Of a DNA stretch of 54,939 nucleotides, positions 1 through 8,234 are shown in pieces. Under the pieces are notes generated by a model. The model worked only from the letters and a program-made list of their open reading frames with translations, had not been told where the DNA came from and did no database searches. The position numbers and the translations under genes were made by a program. Origin of the DNA: Hypsibius dujardini (taxonomy: Eukaryota > Tardigrada > Eutardigrada > Parachela > Hypsibiidae); assembly GCA_001579985.1 (NCBI GenBank), contig LRSR01005416.1:1-54939 (forward strand), in the 5' to 3' direction. Within the stretch, counting starts at the first letter, position 1; the number at the start of each line of letters is the position of its first letter.

Positions 1-52
1 AACCAAATATACTCAGAAAGATGGAAGGAGAAGGAAAGGGGGACTTTTTGTC

Positions 53-2113
53 TTAGCACTGAACGAGCCTCTGCTCGGCCTGTCAGCAATTATAAAATTA
101 AAACAATAACATTTTTAACTTACCAGTAAAGCGTTAAGAATAAAGCTTGATTAAACCGCACGTATTTTTTTAACGTCTACAATGCATTCCGAATTATATA
201 AGGTGTCATTAAGTTTAAACATTGAACATTAAGAATGAACTCCAGAAACGTTTGAAGCGTCCGGCGCTATGTGAAGAATATTCAGCTAATGCTAATCGAT
301 TCCTTATTAAGTTTGGAATGGCATGGGACAATCATTCTCACCATAGAAATCAAGGGAAAAGGAATCGTTCAGTGTTTCCCCATTTTCGAATTTTGTAAAA
401 GAGTTTCGATTTAATTGCCGCTGGAATTAATTCTCTAAATTTATTCTTAATATTGTACTGAATTAAAAACATGAAGCAATGTTAAAATTGTTTTACAGTT
501 CAACTCGGGAAAAATGTAGTTTTCGATTGTTTTCTCAACTTTGAAATTCTGCCAAAAGAAATTTCTTGAAACAGCAACAGTGAATTCGATACAATTCGAA
601 AACCATTATAAATTGGGTTTTATTAAATGAGCATAAAACGGGGTCATTTTGAATTCGATATCTAAACTGCTTCCCAAGTAAGTCACATCTACGACAGGGC
701 AGAATTATCCGAGTAAACAAAACAATGGGATAAAATGTTTGGAACGAATTTCGGATTGTGGTTTTCATTAGAATAAATTTTGCATTAGATTTGTTCCGGA
801 ACAATCCCGAAGTCAAGTGTCGTTGCACTTTTAATTAATCCATAAACGCTACACTTACCTTTGTGGCTTTTTCGGTCAGTTCTTGGGCCTGTTGCATCGC
901 GGCAGCGGCGTCAGTTTGGGCTTTGGCAGCGGCCAGTTCGCACGTTTTCACCGCGTTCCGGCGTGTTTCGACCGTCGCTTCGGAAATGTTGGTGAGGGAA
1001 CCTGCCGCGGAGTTGGTGCTGTCGTCCGCCCAGCCGCCAACGGCTTGCAATGCTGCAAACAGGGCGCTTCCCTCGCTATTTGCCACGCCTGAAACACGAA
1101 AAAGATGCTGTTTTTCTTCTGAAGTTTCAAAGTCCCAAAAAAATTGGATGATTCTAATGTTCCTGCTGAGTGACTGATTGATTGGCTGAGTGATTTTAAA
1201 AAGAGCTTTGTCAAATTCTTTATAATTTAACCATTTCTCAAAATTGAAGTTTTTACAGTCAAAATGAGGGAATGGAATCTTCCAGTGTTTTTCTAACTTT
1301 GAAATTCTGCCAAAAAACCCTTTCATATCCTGACCAATGAGATAAATTTTCAAATTCATCATAATTATGTATCTATTAACAAAATATTAAGCGAAGATAT
1401 TCTACTGTATGTTCCTTCTCTAAAAATCGTCCCAAGATTATACATGCCGATGGAATAAATTTCAAAAGTCATCACTAATATCGGATTAACTTAAAAAAAT
1501 AAACTGGAGCCATTTCTGCGTTCGACCTCTGTGAAAAAGGTCCCCATAAGTGAACCATGCAGTAAATAAAACTCCCACGCGTGAAGGTAAAGAGCGATGC
1601 ACACCTACTCGCTTGGTCGGATAACTTTTTGCCCCTCCTCGCCAGGGTCAGCAGTTCCTTACTACTGCCGGCACCAGCACTAGCGGAAGCGTACGCCTCT
1701 CCACTGACACTTCTGGCCGTCGTCGCCGCGGCCTCATACGCCTGCATCTCCTTATTGGTGATGGTCAGGCTGCTGGAGCAGTCCACAGCGAGATCTGCAA
1801 ACTTTACAAACTCCTCCACCTGTCTGCGCAGATTACGGTCTTTCAGCAGTCGCAGGGCCGTATCCCGCTCCTTGTAAACAGTCTGCGCGAAGGCTCTTGC
1901 CTTCTGGCAGGCCTGGAAGGCGGCTCGCGCATTCTCCGCCTTTTCACCCTCCTGCATGGCAGCGGTGGCGCCGTTTTTGGCATCCCGCGTCCTGGCAAAC
2001 GCCTCCTGGCCTGGGTCATTCTGCGTGCTGCACCAAACCACACCGGTCCGTGGCAGCAGAGAAAAGGCAATCAGACCCAGTAGCGCAGTATGGTGTCTCG
2101 TGGTGTGGGTCAT
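53..2113 (-). CDS. Small secreted Ala-rich helical protein, unrecognised
   Basis: Proposed exons are 2113-1609, 1088-859 and, tentatively, 79-53, giving about 253 residues. The first two exons join in phase (donor GCGA|GTAGGT, acceptor TTTCAG|GC) across a split Ser codon. Exon 2 ends at AAAG|GTAAGTG. The last exon is a weak call: only eight codons and a TAA after a good polypyrimidine acceptor. The N-terminus (residues 1-30) has a hydrophobic core ending in WCS, consistent with a signal peptide. The mature part is strikingly rich in Ala, Lys, Glu and Gln with few Pro and looks like long amphipathic helices or coiled coil. Two Cys lie near the middle. I recognise no family and infer only a secreted helical protein. 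The introns contain nothing notable except an 18-bp sequence present in both (539-556 and 1299-1316). Confidence 0.55.
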
Positions 2114-2397
2114 CCGTCACAGGGTGGTTGGTCGCGCTCCACCAATACTTGAGACATGTGATGTGTCGTTTAGTACAGCTACGTCTATTATTTCAGTGTC
2201 GATTTATAGGCAAGGTATATTACAGAAATCCAACTGGTCAGAGACCACTTATTATTACAGCAAAAGACACGAATCGGAAGTGTGAGGCATCTACGTCCGA
2301 CGACACGTTTCATAGCAACCTTAGCCCAAATTCTAAGGCACTGACACCGGACTCACAAGAGATCAATTACCAATGCTAAATAAATGAATCGATAGAC

Positions 2398-2447
2398 CGA
2401 GGGACAGATAGGGAGACATACAGAAAGACATACAGACATACAGACAT

Positions 2448-2480
<33 letters not shown>

Positions 2481-2485
2481 TAGAT
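2398..2485. repeat. (ACAG/ATAC)n microsatellite
   Basis: Tandem acag and atac tetranucleotides in intergenic DNA. This is the first of many CTGT/ACAG tracts in the window. Confidence 0.9.
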
Positions 2486-2794
2486 AAGCGTTTCCCCGGG
2501 GTTTTCAATTATTTTCTGACTTTTAGCACATTGGTTACATAGCAAAAAGCTGGATGAAAGCTCCGACTCAAGGATGGCCCGTTAATGGTACGATGAAGTC
2601 ACAGTGGCCCGTTCCACGATCGCGGACTAATACTTACACCGAGCCGGCTATGCCTGTCAACATCAACCAGAATGTCAAGGGTTAGATCTGCTTTGCTTAG
2701 CTCATACACATATGGATGCTTAAACATCGCAGTGGCTCAGCATTCAATTATGTTTAGACATCCTAATAATTATCGGGGACATGGCAAAAAAATG

Positions 2795-2810
2795 TTTATT
2801 ATGTTTTATT
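2795..2810 (-). promoter_or_regulatory. Poly(A) signals of racemase gene
   Basis: Two AATAAA hexamers on the minus strand (2800-2795 and 2810-2805) lie 116-126 bp beyond the racemase stop codon, a normal distance for a 3' UTR. Confidence 0.5.
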
Positions 2811-2925
2811 TTTTAATACGTTTTCCCGTACAAAGAAATAGTCAACATGCGTGGTAGTCATTAAAAGAGTCCATATTCCGTGAGTCGAACATCCAGCTCC
2901 AGGCGGGTCCGTCGGTGGACGAGGG

Positions 2926-5247
2926 TTAGACCGAGGACATGGCCCAGTCGACGGCCGTCTCAGCGTGGATCGTCGTGGTATCCAACAACGGCAGCGCGAC
3001 ATCGCTTGCCTTGAGCAAGAGATCAATCTCCGTGCAACCCAAAATGACACACTCCGCGCCGGCACGTTGCAAGCGTTGAACGATCGCAACGAACGCTTCC
3101 CGCGACGCTGGGTTGATCACTCCGTGGCACAACTCTTCAAAGATGACGTTGTGAACAACCTCTCGGTCCGACGCCTCGGGGATGATCACTTCAAGGCCGT
3201 ATCGCTCCTTCAAACGGCCCTTATAAAAGTCCTCCTCCATGGTGTATCGCGTGCCCAGTAGACCGACCCGACGAAACTTGGCCTGCCCAATAAAAAAGTT
3301 CGATTTAAAAAAAATTCAATGTAATCAGTGGCGGATTAACCGTTGGGCCGACCGGGCAGTTGCTTCCTCCCCCCTCCCCCGAGTCTAAAATGATTTTACC
3401 ACCTCGCTCCGCGAAGGGGATGGGCGTGGAAATTTAGGCTTTATACATATTGAAGCTGCCCCCCCCCGACTGGCCAAGGGGTGGGGAAAATTTTATTACC
3501 ACCACACCAGCGGATTACTTGAGCAAGAACGAAGATTCCCCCCTCCCCCAATCGGAGTGGGGTTTTTTTGCAAATATCAGTACATATCATGATTTTACAT
3601 TGGGGTCTCCATCTGGAAATCACATTCGCAGTTTCAGAAAAAAAGGAAGAAACAAATTCCAGCACCACTTTGTGTTATAGCCCGGGGCTTGATCTATTGA
3701 TTGATTGATCAGCAACGTTTCCAAAGTTTCAGTTTGTTTAACTTTCGTTAACGCAACCACTATAAAAACATCGTTTTTTTTGGAAAACGTTTGATTCCAA
3801 GATTTTTGACACCCGTCCACTCCAAATTTGATTTGGAATCGATTGACATCAGCCACAAAATGGTGCGGGAAATTGTTTCCTCCTTTTTCCCTGAAACCGC
3901 GGATGTGATTTCTAGCTCGAGACTCCAGTGTAAATCATGATATATGGACGGGTATGTGTGAAAAAAACCCCATTCAGATGGGAAGGAAAATCTCAGTTCT
4001 TGCCCTAGTTAGGTTACAAGTCCCCCAACTGCTTTCCCATTTTCGTCCCCTTCCCTGTTCTATTCTCCAATATTTCCAATGTCCTCTAACTCGTTGAAAT
4101 GCGGATTGGTTTTTTAGAATTTTGATTGTTTCCTCATCATAAAAAAGTTTAAAGCCTAAAATATTGGACATAGCCCCCCCCCCCAACAGGTTTGGCATCC
4201 CCTCGGGGCCGACCTCAATCCGCCACAGAAGTAAATTAAAACAAAACATGACATATTTTATGTGAGTGCTGTACAAATGAAATATAGCGTGAAATAAAAT
4301 CAGTCTATATGATGTACTTATTAACGGGCTTAGCGGTTAATAAAATTAGGAAACCGCAATAGTCAGCCAGGGATATCGTTTAGGGTCCTTACAAGTTAGA
4401 AACAAGACCCCGCATGGTAGGGTCAGGGGTGGGCAAAGGGGCGAAATTCATTTTTATAAGTTTGAACGAAAAATTCGGCCTTTTGCTAATTGTTTTGAAA
4501 CTTATGGGGGGTGGGGGTCTGATGTCCAGTGGGTCCCCGTGATTTAAAAATATTTGAGATTCAAAACATATTAAAAAACATCAATTTCTTGTCCAAATTT
4601 GAGCTTTAATGAGGTTCAATATAAGCTCCCTATTAATGAAAATGCATATGGGAGGTTCAAAACATTCAAGAATGGTCCTGATGTTTTTGAAATCTCAAGG
4701 GGCCCCTGGAAATCAGACCCCCACACCCCACCAGGTTTCAAAATGAAGAGGGACAAGAGGCCCAATTTAGTGTCCAATCTTCAAAAAGATATTATTTTGT
4801 CCCTATGCTCAACCCCTGATCCTATGATGAGGGGTCCTGGTTCCTGTAAGGACCCTAATCGAACCTCTGGATAAAGAGAACATTAAGTCTAGTAATACTA
4901 GCCTGCAGACAACGTTCCGCAGTGGCATCGGCTATGTGCAACAGCGGCAGACCTCCGCTGCCGCGCTCGATGAAGCTCGCCAGTTTGTGCATGGTGTTGG
5001 TACACAGCACAATCCCCTCCGCTCCGGCGTTCCTGAGACTAGCGGCTGCCTGTTCCATCAGCTCACCGGCCTCTTTCCATTTCCCGGCTGCCTGGAGGGT
5101 CTCAACGTCTTCAAAATCGACGGAGTAGATGATACAGCGACAGGAATGGAGTCCTCCGAGTTTCTCCCCGACTCGACGGTTCACCAGTTGATAGTAGGTG
5201 ACGGTCGACTCCCAGCTCATCCCGCCGATCAATCCGAGAAGCTTCAT
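2926..5247 (-). CDS. Aspartate/glutamate racemase family protein (YgeA-like)
   Basis: Two exons, 5247-4903 and 3282-2926, encode 233 residues, the same size as bacterial YgeA (about 230). These cofactor-independent racemases use two cysteines. Both are visible: Cys82 in LCTNTMHK and about Cys198 in GCTEI. The N-terminal GLIGGMSWEST motif, the GLHS motif and the GTRYTMEEDFYKGRL block after the junction are family hallmarks. The substrate cannot be told from sequence; a D/L-Asp or broad amino-acid racemase is likely, probably cytosolic. The best junction is CTGCAG|GCTAGT to GGGCAG|GCC, a GC-AG intron in phase 0 that keeps exactly the bacterial spacing. The only in-phase GT alternative (AAT|GTTCTC, just 18 bases further) would add six residues. 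The 1.6-kb intron carries two fold-back elements. Start: the first ATG, which directly begins the conserved motif. Confidence 0.9.
3326..4228. mobile_element. Fold-back (hAT-like, non-autonomous) element
   Basis: The ends read CAGTGGCGGATT (3326-3337) and, inverted, CTGTGGCGGATT (4228-4217), one mismatch. Internal segments are also inverted copies: about 3540-3670 pairs with about 3860-3985 at high similarity, including ATCATGATTTACA-like blocks. Flanking octamers aatgtaat and aagtaaat are similar but not identical, compatible with a decayed 8-bp target duplication. It has no coding capacity and sits inside the racemase intron. Confidence 0.7.
4379..4858. mobile_element. 480-bp near-palindromic MITE
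   Basis: A perfect 14-bp terminal inverted repeat, TTAGGGTCCTTACA, occurs at 4380-4393 and 4858-4845. The palindrome continues inward: the GGGGTGGGGGTCTGAT block at about 4507-4522 is matched by its complement at about 4714-4730, and the AGGGTCAGGGGT block near 4420 by its complement near 4815. A trinucleotide tcg flanks both ends and may be the target duplication. It has no coding capacity. Its right end is only 44 bp from the racemase splice donor. Confidence 0.8.
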
Positions 5248-5370
5248 TGCTATACAGCGAGAGGTACTACAACTCTAGCTGAAGTTTTGTGTCCTCTGGA
5301 AAAGCAATACGCACTAAAGCAATCATCGAGGGCGTGTTGGAGACTTGAACCGCGAAACATTAGTGGCAAG

Positions 5371-6048
5371 CAGAGATGGGCAATTCCAGATTCGGAGTTT
5401 GAAGTTTTTCAACTCCATCAACTCCACTCCGGAGTTTTTAGCCGGAGTTGGAGTTGAAACAGCTGGAGTTGGAGATGGAGTTGGAGTTGATCTGCGCGGA
5501 GTGGGATTGCTGTGTTTTATCGAATTTTTGGCTTTGAGGTTTCATTTGATTGGTTTATTGTACAAAAATCAAACGTGGCCCACTAGGCCATAGGCCATGC
5601 GCGTTGCCCCGGTTCAGCATCGGACTGTAGTCTCTTCTCTGTTCTACCGCGAGGAGCTAAAGCAGTATATCGACTTGCCAGCTGTGGGAACTAGTCCAAT
5701 TTCTTATTGAAAGAATTGTGTGAAATTTCCTCGATTAAAAAGGGCTGCGATTCGAGTTTTTACGGCCCCCTGCCGATATTGAACGCACTTTCAATTTGTG
5801 TGATATTATTCTTTCTGAACGTCGTCAGCGAACGACTGAAGCAAATTTCGAGAATCTCCTGATGTGTCGTGTGAACGGTGAGTACAAAATAAAAATGTAT
5901 TTTCCTGTTTTTTATTACGTATATTTGATGGGTGGAGTCGAAGTGGAGTCGGAGTGGAGTCGGAGTGGAGTTGAAGTGGAGTTGGAGTGGGTTCTTGGGG
6001 GAAAAGAGTGGAGTTAGAGTTTGTTTTTACCGGAGTTTCTCATCTCTG
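5371..6048 (+). mobile_element. Truncated hAT transposon with 8-bp TSD
   Basis: The left end begins CAGAGATGGGCAA, a typical hAT terminus. The right end is its imperfect inverted copy, ending CATCTCTG. Both ends are flanked by the identical octamer gtggcaag (5363-5370 and 6049-6056), a perfect 8-bp target-site duplication diagnostic of hAT insertion. The subterminal regions are built of GGAGTT/GGAGTC hexamers. The middle retains the end of the transposase gene. At 678 bp it is far shorter than an autonomous element. Confidence 0.95.
5655..5894 (+). pseudogene. hAT transposase C-terminal (hATC) remnant
   Basis: Conceptual translation gives ELKQYIDLPAVG, then a stop, then VKFPRLKRAAIRVFTAP, then a frameshift, then ERTFNLCDIILSERRQR and ANFENLLMC. 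This is the order of the hAT dimerisation domain: the E..QYL segment, FP.L...A...L..PA, SER.FS, ilSERR and the NvE.LLf end. Stops and the frameshift make it non-functional. The rest of the transposase is missing. Confidence 0.9.
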
Positions 6049-6608
6049 GTGGCAAGCCAGCACATGCAAGGGTAAGTAATCTCCACGTCGAGTCTTATTT
6101 AACCTGATTAGATCGACCACTATGGTGTCACAGAAAGGGATGGTTTGTTAGACTGACAGAAGCTTGGCAAAAGGGGCTTGACAGAAGGGACAAAGGGCAC
6201 AGAGGCGGGGCAGTAAACAAGCTTCCAGGTGCAAACGCCTTTCTGAGAGAGGGACGGTCGAACGGTGGACTTATCACAAAAATACGGAATTTGGAATGCG
6301 CAGGTCGATGTTTTTGAGGAGATCAAAGACCGATGACCGATGGATGAGCAAACGGACAAACAGACAGATATTTTAACAGCCAGGCGGAAGCTTAGCGGGG
6401 CGATGGAAGATTGCCAACGGTCCGGACATTTGGTAACTTTCATGGCTGGATGGAATGTTCGAACCAACTGCCGGACGGGAAGCCCTTTGAAGAGATGTTT
6501 GATAGACCGAACGACATTGCAAAAAGACAAAAATACTGACAATCAGACAGCAAATTGACAGGAGGCAAAGACAAACGACCGTTGGAAGGTCAGACGAACG
6601 GGCAGATA

Positions 6609-6994
6609 CTGTAGAATCGCGACCCATCGGTGGTGCCTACGTCATCACATAGAAAAAGCGACCGTTTTGATTGATTGCAAAGATGTGCGAACCACAAGAC
6701 CGCACGCGTCGATTGATTGATTGCGTAAGCATTTCACAGTTACAGTTTGCATCCTTCCTTTCTGCAGTCGATTCATTGACTAGTGCTCGTTTTTTTGCGT
6801 TTTCGTTAACATTTTTTCTTAAAAATGAGCCGTCGTAACCGCTACACCGAAGAAGAAAGAAAAAGGACCAGCGATTTGGGGAGAAACTAGCGCTTGATTG
6901 AACGATTGAAGCGTAACAGTTGTTTTAGCCCATCGGGTCTGATTTACTGGGGGGGGGGTCCAAAAAGTACCACGGATGGGTCGCGATTCTACAG
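6609..6994. mobile_element. 386-bp TA-flanked MITE (Tc1/mariner-pogo type)
   Basis: Terminal inverted repeats start CTGTAGAATCGCGACCCATC at 6609 and match in reverse complement at 6994 (24 of 25 bases over the repeat). Dinucleotide TA flanks both ends (6607-6608 and 6995-6996), the target duplication of the Tc1/mariner superfamily. An internal ATG followed by a basic mini-frame looks like the start of a deleted transposase. Confidence 0.95.
6825..6890 (+). pseudogene. Possible 5' end of a deleted transposase ORF
   Basis: Inside the MITE, an ATG opens a 21-codon frame beginning MSRRNRYTEEERKR and ending in TAG. The basic, Arg-rich start resembles the beginning of pogo-like transposases or small DNA-binding domains. 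The rest is gone. This is a weak call based on position and composition. Confidence 0.4.
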
Positions 6995-8064
6995 TAGATG
7001 AATATCGAATTGCCCAGATGGAAGACTGTCAGTGGAAAGCTTAAGGCTGAATGGAAGGCTTGGGCCAACGGCCAGACGGAAAGCCCCGTCAAGACACGGA
7101 AAATAGACTGTACGAAATTGTAAAGAGATGGACATGCTGATAGCCAAGCGGAAGCTCAGCGAGAAGGCGGAGGCTGCAGACCCTTGGAAGATCAGATGGA
7201 CGGGCAGATGGATATCTATTAAATGTGTTTGCCAGACGGAAGATTGATGGGAAAGAGGGCATCTCGTTGACCGAATGGAAGCTGGACAGGACCATTAGAG
7301 GACGCCAGAAGGACATTTGGTGAGCTTAACGGGTGGACAAAGTCTTGTCGGTCAAACGGAGCATCACAGCGATGGGCAGACAGATCTGCTTGTCCTAAAC
7401 GGATGCTTACCGACAAGAACAAAAATCAGAACCACGAATACCCAAATCTTAATGATCTTCCGGAGGCTTGACGATAAGACTGAGAAGCACAGCTGCAAAA
7501 AGACGATTATCTTGATGCCCAAACGGAAGCTTGACGGGCAGACGGACAATCAAGGGAAGGAATAGACGGATATCTTGATAGCCAGACAGAAGCTTAACGG
7601 GAGGACGGAGCATTAAAGCCGCGAATAGATGAATACCTTGATGGCCAGCCGGAAGCTGGACAGGGAAGACGGAGCATTAAAGCCGCAAATAGACGGATTC
7701 CTTGATGGCCAGACGGGGGCTTAACGAGAGTAGGACCAGAACAAGGATTTTATATATAATGAAATCCTTATAGTCGAGCGGTAGCTGGATGGGTTGACAG
7801 AGGATAAACAATCAGTGGTGGACTTGCCCGACAAATAGATCAAAGCTCCAATTTTTATACGCCCCATTTGCCGATTAATTTTGCCTGATACAACGACTCA
7901 TTCAGTCCGTGTCTTGCTCCGTCCACAGTTTGCCCTATCCACTGTATAACATCATAGGGTACGGTACGTCTGTCATATATGTAGTCTAGCGCTTGTCCGT
8001 CGGTTTACATCCGAAAACCGTCTCTAACTGAACTACAGGGGCTCTCCATACTGATAGCCAGAAG

Positions 8065-8078
8065 GTTGTCAAGACAAC
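8065..8078. promoter_or_regulatory. Candidate RFX X-box upstream of DNAJB13
   Basis: GTTGTCAAGACAAC is a perfect 14-bp palindrome that fits the X-box consensus RYYNYY-N(1-3)-RRNRAC, with two bases between half-sites. It lies 157 bp before the DNAJB13 start codon. RFX factors drive ciliary genes in animals. Confidence 0.55.
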
Positions 8079-8234
8079 GCATTTGTTTGCTATTCAACGT
8101 GTCCTCTCTCTCTTTCTCTTTCTCTTGGAAAACAATATAACCGTAATTTGAAACAACCCGACTCTGAAGTACTTCCGCTAACAAACCCATTTGACAACGT
8201 TTTCTCTTTCGACCTTGAGAAAAGAGGAAGGAAG

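Larger units (their letters stand above)
2114..2925. other. Intergenic spacer, no gene seen
   Basis: This stretch separates two minus-strand genes. It holds an (AGAC)n tract at 2398-2485 and the racemase poly(A) signals near 2795-2810. No reading frame here shows protein-like composition. Confidence 0.6.
6120..7740. repeat. Degenerate ~60-bp minisatellite
   Basis: The core GCCAGACGGAAGCTTGACGG recurs in many diverged versions, often followed by a GACGGA-rich spacer. The clearest copies are at about 7560-7740, where successive units share GACGGAGCATTAAAGCCGC and CTTGATGGCCAG at about 63-bp period. The array is interrupted by a MITE at 6609-6994. It lies upstream of DNAJB13. Confidence 0.75.
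5248..8234. other. Gene-free stretch filled by mobile and tandem-repeat DNA
   Basis: Between the divergent racemase and DNAJB13 genes lie a hAT remnant (5371-6048), a degenerate minisatellite (about 6120-7740) with a nested MITE (6609-6994), and about 400 bp of apparently unique DNA that carries an X-box and probably the DNAJB13 promoter. Confidence 0.7.

Noticed and set aside
535-828. Minus-strand 97-codon frame in the left intron
   Set aside because: Its composition is rich in Phe, Ile, Cys and Arg as expected of AT-rich non-coding DNA, and it lacks splice connection to the neighbouring exons.
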